In this document: one piece after another, positions 7,959 to 21,520 of the stretch
Numbering within the stretch: the first letter of the stretch is position 1
How the letters are laid out: each line of letters begins with the position of its first letter
Source: Streptomyces kronopolitis
Lineage (GTDB): Bacteria > Actinomycetota > Actinomycetes > Streptomycetales > Streptomycetaceae
Assembly: GCF_014646275.1 (NCBI RefSeq)
Contig: NZ_BMND01000014.1
Span: 113,708-177,707, forward strand
Direction of reading: 5' to 3'
DNA length: 64,000 nt
Notes under the pieces: generated by a model
What the model was told of the DNA's origin: nothing
Databases searched by the model: none
The model's input: only the letters and a program-made list of their open reading frames with translations
Position numbers and translations under genes: made by a program

Positions 7959-9038
7959 CTACAGCCGTACCGACTTCCTCGGCTGCTGCTTGGCGCCGGT
8001 CAGCAGGCCGTGCAGGCTGGCGAACTCGTCGACGCACTTGGCGGTGCCGTTGACCACGCAGTCCAGGGGCTCGTCGGCGACCGTCACGGGGACGCCCATC
8101 TCCTGGCGCAGCCGCTGGTCCAGGCCGCGCAGCAGGGCGCCGCCGCCGGTGAGGGCGATGCCGTGCTCGACGATGTCGCCGGAGAGCTCCGGGGGGCACT
8201 CGTCGAGGGTGCGGTGGACGGCCTGGACGATCGCGTCGACGGGTTCGGCGAGGGCGTCGCGGATCTCCTCCTCGGTGATCTCCTGGATCCGGGGCAGTCC
8301 GGTGACGTGGTCGCGGCCGCGGACCGTGTAGGAGGTGGGGCGGTCCTCCTCGCCGTCCTCGTCGGTGCCGACGGGGGTCCAGGCGGCCGAGCCGATCGCG
8401 ATCTTGATGTCCTCGGCGGTGCGCTCGCCGATCGCCAGGTTGTGCTTCTTCTTGACGTAGGAGGTGACGGCGGCGTCCAGGGCGTCCCCGGCGACCCGTA
8501 CGGACTGGGCGGTGACCAGGCCGCCCAGGGAGACGACGGCGACCTCGGTGGTGCCGCCGCCGATGTCCACCACCATGCAGCCCACCGGCTCGTCCACCGG
8601 GAGGCCGGCGCCGATCGCGGCGGCCATCGGCTCCTCGATGAGGTGCACCTCACGGGCGCCGGCGCCCTTGGCGGAGTCGACGACCGCGCGCCGCTCGACG
8701 CCGGTGATGCCGGACGGGACGCAGATGACCACCCGCGGCCGGGAGAAGCGGCGGCTGGGCAGGGCCTTCTTCATCAGGGCCCGCAGCATCCGCTCGGCGG
8801 CGTCGAAGTCGGCGATCACGCCCTCTCTGAGCGGGCGCATCGCGGTGATCCCGGACGGCGTGCGGCCGATGGTCCGCTTGGCCTCCTCGCCCACCGCGAT
8901 CACCTCGCCGGCGGCGTTGACCGCGACGACGGACGGCTCGTTCAGCACCACGCCCTTGCCGCGGGCGTACACCAGGGTGTTGGCGGTGCCGAGGTCGATG
9001 CCTATGTCATACGTACCGGACGAAGTGCTGGACGCCAT
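7959..9038 (-). CDS. MreB/Mbl-like actin homologue
   Basis: A 359-residue protein of the MreB/Hsp70/actin ATPase fold. Phosphate 1 is DIGIDLGTANTLVY (about 9-22), the connect region and phosphate 2 include VVDIGGGTTEVAV, and the adenosine motif is HGIALTGGGALLRGLDQ. MreB-family filaments organise the cell envelope; in Streptomyces they help build aerial hyphae and spore walls. An acidic insert (TPVGTDEDGEEDRP) near residue 250 differs from canonical MreB, and the gene stands alone without mreC, mreD or pbp2, so it is more likely a paralogue than the main MreB. The ATG at 9036-9038 fits the family N-terminus; a 22-residue longer frame is possible. Confidence 0.88.
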   Translation of the reverse strand: MASSTSSGTYDIGIDLGTANTLVYARGKGVVLNEPSVVAVNAAGEVIAVGEEAKRTIGRTPSGITAMRPLREGVIADFDAAERMLRALMKKALPSRRFSRPRVVICVPSGITGVERRAVVDSAKGAGAREVHLIEEPMAAAIGAGLPVDEPVGCMVVDIGGGTTEVAVVSLGGLVTAQSVRVAGDALDAAVTSYVKKKHNLAIGERTAEDIKIAIGSAAWTPVGTDEDGEEDRPTSYTVRGRDHVTGLPRIQEITEEEIRDALAEPVDAIVQAVHRTLDECPPELSGDIVEHGIALTGGGALLRGLDQRLRQEMGVPVTVADEPLDCVVNGTAKCVDEFASLHGLLTGAKQQPRKSVRL

Positions 9039-9210
9039 GGGGGGTTCGTGTGCTCTCTGGAGAGGGGAGGGAAACCTGGGGCATTGCACCGCAGACAACC
9101 CCATGGGCTACCAATGGCGTTCAATGCGGGCAACTCATAAGACTACCGGGGGCTCGGAATGGTTCCCGACGCCGCGTTCCACCGACTCCACCACCCCCTC
9201 GTCCGCCGCC

Positions 9211-11373
9211 TCATCCGCCACCGTTCCTCTCCGTGCCGTCTGCCCCGCCGCGTGCCGTGTCATGTGCGGTGCCAGGTGCCTCGTCCCCCGGGGCGCCGTC
9301 CGCTTCGGCGGGCTCCCGGGACAGCGCCTCGGCGAGGTCGTCGAGGGCGTCGACGAGCAGGTCCGCGGCGCGCAGGGCGACGCCGCGGCTCTCGTCCTCC
9401 GCGTCCCACCTCTCCCATACGGCCCGCAGCTCGCTCCAGTTCACCTCGCCCCGTTCCCGGACCGCTTCGGTGGCCTCCTCCAGGGAGGCGCGCAGTTCGA
9501 AGGCGAAGGCGGTGGCGCCGGGTGAGGCGTCCGCGTCCCGCTCGGGGAGATGGACCTCCAGGATCATGGTGACCCGGCCCATGGTGGCCAGCGCGGCGCC
9601 GGCCGCCTTCGCCGAGGCGCGGGACAGCCCGCGGTGGCGCACCGGCTCCTTCTCGGCGCGGGCCTCGCTCTCCTCCCAGGCCGCGCGGGCCGCACGGGAG
9701 TCCAGCAGGGCGTCGCGGATCTGCCGGGGGCGGCGCTCGGCGGGCGTGGCGTAGAGGTCGAACACGGCCAGCGCGTAGTGCCCGTTGGCCGCGAGCCAGT
9801 CGGCGAGGCCGTCGCGGAGCCGGGGCGTCTCCCAGGCCGGGAACAGCGCGTACGACAGCATCGCGAGCAGCCCGCCGACGAGGGTGAGCACCACACGTTC
9901 CTGGACGGTCTGCTGCCAGCCCGCACCGGCGATGCCGAGCAGGAAGACCACATAGGCGGCCACGCACGCCGAGGTCACCGAGAAACCGGTCCGCATCAGC
10001 AGATACATCAGCGCCACGCAGACCACGGCCAGCGCGGCGCTGACGTACAGCCCGGGGTGGGCCAGGGCCATCAGCCCGCCCGCGACGCCGACGCCGACGA
10101 GGGTGCCGATGAAGCGGGCCACGCCGCGCGAGTAGGTCTGCGCGAAGTCCGGGCGCATCACCATGACGGAGGCGAGCGGCGCCCAGTAGCCGTGGCCGAA
10201 CGGGAGCACGGTGCCCAGCAGATAGCCGGCGACGGCGACGGCGGCGACCCGCAGCGCGTGCCGCAGGACATGGGAGGACCAGCGGGCCTCGCGGTGCAGG
10301 GCGCGCAGCGCGACCGGCACCAGCCGCGGGACGCTGGGGCGCAGCAGATGGCCGCGTTCGCCCTCGGTGGTGGGGCGGGTGGCCTCGACCGGCTCGTCGG
10401 TGAGTTCGACGGCGTCGGCGAGCAGGGAGATCAGGCGGTAGGCGGAGCGGCGGGCGGCGCCGTGCAGCATCGGGCCGGTGGCGGGGACTTCGAGGACGGC
10501 CATCGCCTCGGGCGGCAGCCGCACCGGCCTGGCGTGCCGCACCGCGTGGGCGACGGCGTCCAGGACGGTGCCCGCGGCGCCCAGCAGATCGCGGGCGCGG
10601 TCCCGCTCGGGCCCCTCCAGCGGGGCGCCGACGACCGGGTCGGCGAGGGAGGCGAGGACCGGGCGGACGCGTTCGGCGAGGCCGCGCGGGCCGTGCAGCT
10701 GGACGGGGCGCCGCCTGGCCTGACGCGGGGTCACGGCGGAGGCGATCCGGGCGTCCATCAGGGGCGCCGGGTCGAACGGGGCGACCGGGTCCTGCCGCAG
10801 CCGCCGCGCGTAGTCCGCCTCGGCGGCCAGCGCGTCGGCGAGCGCGTCGCGCTGCACGCCCCACGGACGGACCGGGAAGACCACGATGAGGGTGGCCTGC
10901 ACGAGGCCGCCGAAGAAGATCAGGGCGGCGTGCTGGAGCGCGCCGAGGACGGATGTCGGCAGGGTGACGGTGACCAGCATGATCGCCACGGTCTGGGTGC
11001 CGGCCAGCCCGGCGACCGGGCCGATCGCCCACGCCATCCCGGCCAGGAACGTCCAGCCGGCCAGCAGCAGCATGAAGGCGAGGAGGTGGGCGGCGGCCAG
11101 ATAGCCGAGGAAGGTGGAGACCGCCAGCGCGCCGGCGACGGCGAGCGCGAGCACCGGGCGCGGCCGCATGCTCCGCTGGAAGGTGACGATGCCGGAGGAG
11201 AACGCGCCGAAGGCGGAGGACACCGCGAGCGTCGGATCGCCGCGCCACAGGCACAGGCCGATGACCAGGGCGACACCGACCGAGCCGCGGATCGCGATCA
11301 GGGGCGTGAGCTTGGTCCGCTCGATGGTCAGCCCCGAGCGGGCGGCGTCCTTGAGCGCACGCGACCAGGTCAT
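9211..11373 (-). CDS. FUSC-family inner-membrane protein (YccS/aromatic acid exporter type)
   Basis: A 720-residue protein with two blocks of transmembrane helices separated by a long cytoplasmic region, the layout of FUSC (fusaric-acid-resistance-like) proteins. Block one (about 25-190) includes AIRGSVGVALVIGLCLW and AVAGALAVSTFLGYLAAAHLL. Block two (about 380-530) includes FGHGYWAPLASVMVMRPDF followed by ARFIGTLVGVGVAGGLMAL, a family hallmark. The C-terminal 190 residues are charged and helical. Relatives are implicated in efflux of aromatic acids and similar compounds; the substrate here is unknown. It lies 170 bases upstream of the MreB-like gene on the same strand. The start is the first ATG before the hydrophobic block. 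Confidence 0.88.
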   Translation of the reverse strand: MTWSRALKDAARSGLTIERTKLTPLIAIRGSVGVALVIGLCLWRGDPTLAVSSAFGAFSSGIVTFQRSMRPRPVLALAVAGALAVSTFLGYLAAAHLLAFMLLLAGWTFLAGMAWAIGPVAGLAGTQTVAIMLVTVTLPTSVLGALQHAALIFFGGLVQATLIVVFPVRPWGVQRDALADALAAEADYARRLRQDPVAPFDPAPLMDARIASAVTPRQARRRPVQLHGPRGLAERVRPVLASLADPVVGAPLEGPERDRARDLLGAAGTVLDAVAHAVRHARPVRLPPEAMAVLEVPATGPMLHGAARRSAYRLISLLADAVELTDEPVEATRPTTEGERGHLLRPSVPRLVPVALRALHREARWSSHVLRHALRVAAVAVAGYLLGTVLPFGHGYWAPLASVMVMRPDFAQTYSRGVARFIGTLVGVGVAGGLMALAHPGLYVSAALAVVCVALMYLLMRTGFSVTSACVAAYVVFLLGIAGAGWQQTVQERVVLTLVGGLLAMLSYALFPAWETPRLRDGLADWLAANGHYALAVFDLYATPAERRPRQIRDALLDSRAARAAWEESEARAEKEPVRHRGLSRASAKAAGAALATMGRVTMILEVHLPERDADASPGATAFAFELRASLEEATEAVRERGEVNWSELRAVWERWDAEDESRGVALRAADLLVDALDDLAEALSREPAEADGAPGDEAPGTAHDTARGGADGTERNGGG

Positions 11374-11641
11374 GGCGACGAGGATACGGGCCGCGGCCGG
11401 GGGTTCCCGGAGGGCGCCGGCGGACGGTGTGTGGGCCCGGCCCGCCCGGCCGACCGGGAAAATCCCGGTAAACCACCCTTCTGTTGACCGTAAAACATCC
11501 CAGGTCAGGAAGGGGATCCTCGACTTCCGGGCGCATCGTGCGACGAAGCCGACACCCCGGAACGGAAACCAGGCGCCGCCCCGGGGCCCTCTTGCTGGTC
11601 AGCCCGGACCACCCCCGGGTGTTCGGCAAGGAGAAAGCCCC

Positions 11642-12661
11642 GTGCACAAAGCCCTGTTCCGTCCGGTGATCGCGCTGATCGCCCTGACCGTCCTCGCCGC
11701 CACGGCAGGCTGCGGCACCGGCGCCTCCCAGGCCTCCGCGCCCGTCAGCTTCGGGCCCAAGACCAGCGCCGCGCTGCACCGCACCCCCGCGGGCAGGCAC
11801 TCGCTGGTGCAGTGGCCCACCCGGCCGATCAACTTCACGGAGGAGAGCCGGGTCGGCGGGGCCGGCCAGAACACCCCGATCGGGGTGACCACCCTGCACG
11901 GCCCCAAGTCGGGCTTCACCGGCAAGGTGTGGGTGTGGGCGCCGCCGGAGTACTACGAGAAGCGGAACGCGAACAAGGGCTTCCCCGTGATGGAGGCGCT
12001 GCCCGGCTCCTACGGCTTCCCCGTCAACTACTGGATCGGCTCCGACCTCAAGCTGGAGGAGAGCCTCGCCCAGTGGTCCAAGGACGGCACCAGCCTGCCG
12101 TTCATCGTCGTCATGCCGGTGCTCAACCCCAACGACAAGCAGTACTACGACGGCAGCGACATACCGGGCCAGCCGAAGATCGGCACCTGGCTCAGCAAGG
12201 ACGTGCCCGACCTCGTCCGGCAGAACTTCCGCACCCTCAAGACCCGCGACGCCTGGGCGATCATGGGCTCCTCCTCGGGCGGGTTCGCGGCGCTGAAGAA
12301 CGTGCTGCAGAACCCGGAGACGTTCAAGATGGCGATACCCAACGGCCCGGACATCGTGCCCGACTCGCCGCTGTGGAACGGGCACGCCAAGGAGGAGCGG
12401 GAGAACAACCCGGAGGTGCTGGCCCGCCGGCTGATCGCCCGCGGCGGACCGCCGGTCTACGTCGCCTTCCAGGACGGCTCCCGGGAGAACACGGTGCTGC
12501 CGAAGGTCCGGAAGTTCATCTCCCAGTACGGCCACGGGCCGGTGCACACCCGGCTCCAGATCGTGCCGGACGGCACCCACAGCGCGGCGACCTACGTCCA
12601 GGGCCTGGGCGAGGGCACGATGCGGTGGGTCAGCGCGCGGATGACGGGGCCGACCGCCTGA
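11642..12661 (+). CDS. Secreted lipoprotein esterase of the antigen 85/esterase D family
   Basis: A 339-residue alpha/beta hydrolase. The GTG start at 11642 has AAGGAG about ten bases upstream. The N-terminus is a lipoprotein signal ending in the lipobox LAATAGC, so the mature protein should be anchored outside the membrane. The core shows the PF00756 pattern: FTGKVWVWAPPEYYE, FPVMEALPGSYG, PFIVVMPVLNPN, the nucleophile elbow MGSSSGGFAAL, and a late His in DGTHSAATY. Relatives act as mycolyltransferases or acyl esterases; since Streptomyces lacks mycolic acids, an extracellular esterase is more likely here. It is convergent with the following ABC permease gene. Confidence 0.88.
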   Translation: MHKALFRPVIALIALTVLAATAGCGTGASQASAPVSFGPKTSAALHRTPAGRHSLVQWPTRPINFTEESRVGGAGQNTPIGVTTLHGPKSGFTGKVWVWAPPEYYEKRNANKGFPVMEALPGSYGFPVNYWIGSDLKLEESLAQWSKDGTSLPFIVVMPVLNPNDKQYYDGSDIPGQPKIGTWLSKDVPDLVRQNFRTLKTRDAWAIMGSSSGGFAALKNVLQNPETFKMAIPNGPDIVPDSPLWNGHAKEERENNPEVLARRLIARGGPPVYVAFQDGSRENTVLPKVRKFISQYGHGPVHTRLQIVPDGTHSAATYVQGLGEGTMRWVSARMTGPTA

Positions 12662-12671
12662 CCGGGCGGGC

Positions 12672-12697
12672 GCCGGCGGCCCGACCCGGCCGCCGGC
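12672..12697. terminator. Bidirectional terminator hairpin
   Basis: GCCGGCGGCC and GGCCGCCGGC form a perfect 10-bp stem around the loop CGACCC, between the convergent esterase and ABC permease genes. There is no T tract, as is common in Streptomyces. Confidence 0.6.
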
Positions 12698-12718
12698 CGC
12701 CCGCCGTCCGGCGCCCCG

Positions 12719-13575
12719 TCAGGACACCACGTCCTTGCGGGCGAAACCGCGGAACGCCAGCGCGCACAGCACCAGCGCGCAGGACACCGAGACCGCCGAG
12801 CCCTGGATCATCCCGGACCACTCCGGCCGGGGCTGCAGGGCGTCCACCCAGGCGTACTGCCAGTGCGCGGGCAGCGCCGCGCGCCAGCCGCCGAGCGCGG
12901 TGACCTGGTCGAGGACGTTGCCGGCGATGGTCAGCCCGACGGCGCCGCCGACCGCGCCCAGCGGCGCGTCCGTCACCGTCGACAGCCAGAACGCCAGCCC
13001 CGCGGTGACCAGCTGGCTGACGAAGACATAGCCGGCGACCACCGCCAGCCGCCCCACCGCCTCCCCCGCGGGCAGCGCGCCGCCGGTGGGCAGTTGCAGC
13101 GGCCCCCAGCCGTACGCGGCGGTGCCGACGCCCAGCGCGACCAGCGGCAGCAGCAGCATCGCGGCGGCGCTGAACCCCAGCCCCACGGTGAGCTTGCTCA
13201 GCAGCAGCCGGGCCCGCGGGACCGGCGCGGCCAGCAGATAGCGCAGCGAGGCCCAGCTCGCCTCCGAGGCGACCGTGTCACCGCAGAACAGCGCCACCGG
13301 CACCACCAGCAGGAAACCCGCCGAGACGAACAGGGCGGTGGCGGTGAAGTTGGCCCCCGAGGCGGTCGCGGCGTCCATCAGGGTGATCCGGCCGTTGCCG
13401 CGGCCGCCCGGGTCACCGCCGACCGCGAACGCCACCAGCAGCACGAACGGCAGCAGCGCCAGGACCGCGGCGACCACCAGGGTGCGCCGGCGGCGCAGCT
13501 GGCGGCGGGCCTCCACACGCAGCGGCAGGGTGCGGCGCGGGCGGTAGCCGGGCGCCCGCGCCGCCGGGGTCGCGG

Positions 13576-13579
<4 letters not shown>
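12719..13579 (-). CDS. ABC-2-type transporter permease
   Basis: A 286-residue membrane protein with six predicted helices, among them TLVVAAVLALLPFVLLVAFAV and ALFVSAGFLLVVPVALFCG. A short cytoplasmic arginine-rich N-terminus precedes the first helix, and SWASLRYLLAAPVPRARLLLSKL is typical of ABC-2 permeases that pair with a single ATPase. The ATG overlaps the stop of the upstream S15-ABC fusion gene (ATGA), so the two are translationally coupled and probably form one transporter. Substrate unknown. It ends convergently against the esterase gene. Confidence 0.88.
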
Positions 13580-16278
<2,699 letters not shown>

Positions 16279-16403
16279 GCCCCGATCCTAAGGACGGGCC
16301 CCGGCGCTCCCCCGGCCCCCCGGGCCGACCCCGCCGGCCTCCCCGGGGAGTAGGGTTCGCCGGCCCGGTACCACGGAGGGGTATCCGGCCGGCGCGCCCA
16401 GTG

Positions 16404-16436
16404 GGACCTCACGCCCGGCAGGACCTCACGCCCGGC
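16404..16436. repeat. 16-bp direct repeat covering the acetyltransferase stop codon
   Basis: GGACCTCACGCCCGGC occurs at 16404-16419 and again at 16421-16436. The TCA inside the second copy is the reverse complement of the acetyltransferase stop codon, and the first copy repeats it, so the 3' end of the gene has been tandemly duplicated. Confidence 0.85.
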
Positions 16437-16980
16437 CGGGCGCCGTCACGCGGAAGTACGCGTGAGTGTCGTCACTCCGCCAGCGCTCCAGTCCGGCGTT
16501 CTCCAGGACGCGGCCGGACGCCGGATTCCCCAGCTCGATGTCCGCGCACACGGTGTGCACGCCCGGTGCGGTCAGGGCGAACGCCACCAGGGCCCGCGCG
16601 GCCTCGGAGGCGTAGCCGCGGCCCCGCCGGGACGGCACGATGCCGTAGCCGAACGCGACCGAACCCTCGGCCGGCGGCCAGAACAGCCCGATGGCGCCGA
16701 CCACCAGGCCGCTGTCCCGCTCCAGGATCTGCCGCTGGCCGTGGACGCCGCGCGCGGCGGGCGTCTTCGCGGTGAATCCGGCGATGACGCGGTCGCCCTC
16801 GGCGGGGAAGTCCGGGGCCCAGTGCGGCTGCCGCGTCCCGTCGAGGACGGCGGCGAGGTCCCCGTCGGACCAGGGGCGCAGCAGCAGCCGTGCGGTGCGC
16901 AGGTCGGCGTCCGCGGCGGCAGAGGCGGAGGCGGCGGGCTCGTGCGGGGCCCGGGGCTGCGGCGGCGGGGCGGCGGACAT
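16426..16980 (-). CDS. GNAT-family N-acetyltransferase (RimJ/RimL type)
   Basis: A 184-residue acetyltransferase of the RimJ/RimL subgroup, which moves an acetyl group from acetyl-CoA to an amine, often a protein N-terminus or a small molecule. Motifs in order are LRTARLLLRPWSDGDLAAV, the acetyl-CoA-binding core GYGIVPSRRGRGYASEAARALVAFA, and the tail ELGNPASGRVLENAGLERW. The ATG at 16978-16980 is preferred because AGGAG lies five bases before it; a GTG six bases upstream would overlap that site. The first 30 residues are Pro/Ala-rich and probably disordered. It stands alone, upstream of the S15-ABC fusion on the same strand. Substrate unknown. Confidence 0.9.
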   Translation of the reverse strand: MSAAPPPQPRAPHEPAASASAAADADLRTARLLLRPWSDGDLAAVLDGTRQPHWAPDFPAEGDRVIAGFTAKTPAARGVHGQRQILERDSGLVVGAIGLFWPPAEGSVAFGYGIVPSRRGRGYASEAARALVAFALTAPGVHTVCADIELGNPASGRVLENAGLERWRSDDTHAYFRVTAPGRA

Positions 16981-17089
16981 GGTCACTCCTGGTCGTCGGG
17001 CCCGGGGCCCGGGCGGCGCCGCACCGTACCAACCGGCCCGCGCCCGGGGACAGTTGTTTTCCCCGGCCGGTCCGAGCGGCCCCGGACAG

Positions 17090-17129
17090 GACGGACCCCC
17101 GGCGGCGGAGAGCCGACCGGGGGTCCGTC
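17090..17129 (-). terminator. Terminator of the iolC-mmsA arm
   Basis: GACGGACCCCCGG pairs perfectly with CCGGGGGTCCGTC (13 bp) around a 14-base loop, 54 bases downstream of the mmsA stop codon. No T tract follows on the minus strand. An imperfect 16-bp direct repeat (GGGAACCCGTC core) lies between it and mmsA at 17138-17177. Confidence 0.65.
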
Positions 17130-17182
17130 AGAAAACCGGGAACCCGTCAGGGCATTCGTCGGGGAACCCGTCCGGGCGACCC

Positions 17183-18676
<1,494 letters not shown>

Positions 18677-18713
18677 GCGGGGCCCTTTCCGGGGTGACGA
18701 CGTCGGGCGGTGT

Positions 18714-20597
18714 TCAGAGGTGACGGCGGCGACCGGCGGCCTGCCGGTCGTACGCCTGGCGGGCCGCGACCGCCGCCGGCCGGGTCGCGGTCTCGGCAAC
18801 AGGTACATCCCACCAGGCCTGCGCCTCCGGTGCGCCCGGCACAGTGTCAGCCGTTTCGGTCTCGACATAGACACATGTGGGCCGCTTCGCGCCACGCGCC
18901 TCGCCGAGCGCGGCCCGCAGCTCGGCGACGGTCGCCGCCCGGATGACGTGCATGCCCAGCGAGGCGGCGTTGGCGGCCAGATCGACCGGCAGCGGCGCAC
19001 CCGTGTACGTGCCGTCCCCGGCCCGGAAGCGGTACGCCGTCCCGAACCGCTCCCCGCCGGTCTGCTCGGAGAGCCCGCCGATCGAGGCGTAGCCGTGGTT
19101 CTGGAGCAGGACGAGGGTGAAGGGCAGGTTCTCCTGGACGGCGGTGACGATCTCGGTGGGGTTCATCAGATACGTGCCGTCGCCCACCAGCGCCCACACC
19201 GGCCGCCCCGGCGCGGCCAGCCGGACCCCGATCGCCGCGGGGATCTCATAGCCCATGCAGGAGTAGCCGTACTCCAGGTGGTACTGCCTGCGGGACCTCG
19301 CGCGCCACAGTTTGTGCAGGTCACCGGGGAGGGAGCCGGCGGCGTTGATGATCACGTCGGTGTCGTCGACCAAGGCGTCCAGCACGCCGAGGACCTGCGT
19401 CTGGGACGGCCGCACCGAGTCGTCCGGCGCGGCGTAGGCGGCGTCCACCCGGCGCTCCCACTCCTGCTTCGCCGCCGTGTAGCCCTCCTCGTACGCGGGC
19501 GCGACGCGGTGGCCGGACAGCTGGGCGCCGAGCGCCTCCAGCCCGGCGCGGGCGTCCGCGACGAGGGCGGTGGCACCGAGCTTGTGGGAGTCGAAGGCGG
19601 CGATGTTGAGGTTGACGAAGCGCACGCCGGGCGCCGCGAACAGCGTCGAGGAGGCGGTGGTGAAGTCGGTGTAGCGGGTGCCGACGCCGATCACCAGGTC
19701 GGCCTCGCGGGCCAGCGCGTCGGCGGTGGCGGTGCCGGTGTGGCCGATTCCGCCCACGTCGGCGGGGTGGTCGTGGCGCAGCGAGCCCTTGCCGGCCTGG
19801 GTGGACGCGACCGGGATGCCGGTGGCGCCGGCGAAGTCGCGCAGCGCGTCCTCGGCCTCCGCGTGGTGCACCCCGCCGCCGGCGATCAGCAGCGGCCGGC
19901 GGGCGGCGCGGATCAGGCGGACCGCCTCGGCGAGGGCCTCCGCGTCGGGCGCGGGCCGCGGCACGCGCCAGACGCGGTCGGCGAAGAACTCCTCGGGCCA
20001 GTCGTACGCCTCGGCCTGCACATCCTGCGGCAGCGCGAGCGTGACGGCACCGGTGTCGACCGGGTCGGCGAGCACCCGCATCGCCTGCAGCGCCGCCGGG
20101 ATCAGGGCCTCGGGCCGGGTGACCCGGTCGAAGTAGCGGGAGACCGGCCGCAGCGCGTCGTTGACCGACACATCGCCCGCGTGCGGCACCTCCAGCTGCT
20201 GGAGCACCGGATCGGCCGGCCGGGTCGCGAAGACATCGCCCGGCAGCAGCAGCACCGGCAGCCGGTTGACGGTGGCCAGCGCGGCGCCGGTCACCAGGTT
20301 GGTCGCGCCGGGCCCGATGGAGGTGGTGACGGCCTGCGCGGACAGCCGGTCGCACTGCCGGGCGTAGCCGACGGCGGCATGCACCATGGCCTGCTCGTTG
20401 CGGCCCTGGAGGTAGGGCAGCGCCTCACCGGACTCCAGCAGGGCCTGGCCGAGACCGGCGACGTTGCCGTGGCCGAAAATGCCCCAGCAGGCGCCGATCA
20501 GGCGGTGCCGCCGCCCGTCCCGCTCGGTGTACTGGTGGGCGAGGAACTCGACCAGGGCCTGGGCGACGGTGCGGCGGCGGGTCGTCGGGGCGTTCAT
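18714..20597 (-). CDS. iolD: 3D-(3,5/4)-trihydroxycyclohexane-1,2-dione acylhydrolase (IolD)
   Basis: A 627-residue thiamine-diphosphate enzyme that hydrolytically opens the six-membered ring in inositol catabolism, giving 5-deoxy-D-glucuronate. The N-terminal domain has FGHGNVAGLGQAL and the ThDP-activating Glu in GRNEQAMVHAAVGYARQ. A central Rossmann-like domain follows, and the C-terminal cofactor site is GDGTYLMNPTEIVTAVQENL with LLQNHGYASIGGLSEQTG. These exact motifs separate IolD from acetolactate synthase. The ATG overlaps the iolB stop (ATGA), so the two are translationally coupled. Size and motifs match the family; confidence is high. Confidence 0.96.
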   Translation of the reverse strand: MNAPTTRRRTVAQALVEFLAHQYTERDGRRHRLIGACWGIFGHGNVAGLGQALLESGEALPYLQGRNEQAMVHAAVGYARQCDRLSAQAVTTSIGPGATNLVTGAALATVNRLPVLLLPGDVFATRPADPVLQQLEVPHAGDVSVNDALRPVSRYFDRVTRPEALIPAALQAMRVLADPVDTGAVTLALPQDVQAEAYDWPEEFFADRVWRVPRPAPDAEALAEAVRLIRAARRPLLIAGGGVHHAEAEDALRDFAGATGIPVASTQAGKGSLRHDHPADVGGIGHTGTATADALAREADLVIGVGTRYTDFTTASSTLFAAPGVRFVNLNIAAFDSHKLGATALVADARAGLEALGAQLSGHRVAPAYEEGYTAAKQEWERRVDAAYAAPDDSVRPSQTQVLGVLDALVDDTDVIINAAGSLPGDLHKLWRARSRRQYHLEYGYSCMGYEIPAAIGVRLAAPGRPVWALVGDGTYLMNPTEIVTAVQENLPFTLVLLQNHGYASIGGLSEQTGGERFGTAYRFRAGDGTYTGAPLPVDLAANAASLGMHVIRAATVAELRAALGEARGAKRPTCVYVETETADTVPGAPEAQAWWDVPVAETATRPAAVAARQAYDRQAAGRRRHL

Positions 20598-21490
20598 CGG
20601 GCGTCTCCTGCGGGCGCTTCGTAGAGGGGGAGGCGGGCGTCGACCGGCTGATCGGGCCAGGTGCCGCGGATCCAGCCGTGATCGGGGTGATCGCAGATCA
20701 GCCACTCACGGGTCTCCCCCGGGCCGGCCATCACATTGAGGTAGTACATGGCGTGCCCGGGCGCGGCGATGGACGGGCCGTGCCAGCCGTCGGGAATCAG
20801 CACGGCGTCGCCGCTGCGGACCTCGGCGAGCACATCCGTGCCGCGGCCGCGCCCGGACGGGCTGACCCGCTGATAGCCGACCCCGTCCGTGCCGTGCGAC
20901 GGCTCGATCTCGAAGTAGTAGATCTCCTCCAGCTCCGACTCCTCCCCCGGGCGGCACTCGTCGTGCTTGTGCGGCGGGTAGGAGGACCAGTTGCCGCCGG
21001 GCGTGAGCACCTCCACCGCGATCAGCCGGTCGCACTCGAAGGTGCCCGCCGCGCCGAAGTTGTTGACCTGGCGGGAACAGCTGCCGGTGCCCCGCAGCTC
21101 CACGGGGACGCCGGAGGCCGGACCGTACCGGGCGGGCAGCCGCCGCGCGCAGCGGGCACCGGTCAGCGCGAACCGGCCGCCGGCGCCGGAGGCCAGCCGG
21201 ACCTGCGCGTCGCGCGGCACGTACGCGAAGTCCGTGACGCCAGCGAACACGCTCTTGCGACCGGCGAGTTCGAAGACCTCGCCGTCATCGGTCCGCACCG
21301 TGCAGCCGCCGGACAGCGGCAGCACGATCCACTCGCTGTCGCCGGTGGCGAAGGAGTGGTCGCCGCCGGGCGGCAGGTCGAGGACGCGCAGCGAGGAGTA
21401 CCCCCAGCCGGCCCGCTCGGGGTCGATGTCCAGCACGTACGGGCCCGCCTCGGCGGCCGCGTCGGCCTTCAGGTGGAATTCAGTACCCAT
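20594..21490 (-). CDS. iolB: 5-deoxy-glucuronate isomerase (IolB)
   Basis: A 298-residue bicupin enzyme that isomerises 5-deoxy-D-glucuronate to 2-deoxy-5-keto-D-gluconate. Cupin motifs are visible in the second half: SSYPPHKHDECRP supplies metal-binding His residues, followed by ELEEIYYFEIEPSHG, with DAVLIPDGWHGPSIAAPGHAMYYLN completing the site. The first cupin half (about 40-150) lacks the metal set, as in other IolB proteins. The stop codon overlaps the iolD start. It lies 30 bases after the aldolase-like gene on the minus arm of the inositol locus. Length and motifs fit IolB closely. Confidence 0.95.
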   Translation of the reverse strand: MGTEFHLKADAAAEAGPYVLDIDPERAGWGYSSLRVLDLPPGGDHSFATGDSEWIVLPLSGGCTVRTDDGEVFELAGRKSVFAGVTDFAYVPRDAQVRLASGAGGRFALTGARCARRLPARYGPASGVPVELRGTGSCSRQVNNFGAAGTFECDRLIAVEVLTPGGNWSSYPPHKHDECRPGEESELEEIYYFEIEPSHGTDGVGYQRVSPSGRGRGTDVLAEVRSGDAVLIPDGWHGPSIAAPGHAMYYLNVMAGPGETREWLICDHPDHGWIRGTWPDQPVDARLPLYEAPAGDAR

Positions 21491-21520
21491 GTGTCGAGTC
21501 TCCTGCGGAAGTCGGGGCGA

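Noticed and set aside
11374..12580. Part of a 1106-codon minus-strand frame (9260-12580) running over the FUSC protein and esterase
   Set aside because: It is a shadow of both real genes, arginine-rich and without motifs; the FUSC frame and the esterase motifs are unambiguous.
18677..19000. A 605-codon mmsA starting at 19000
   Set aside because: The extra 108 codons overlap iolD in another frame and lack similarity to aldehyde dehydrogenases.
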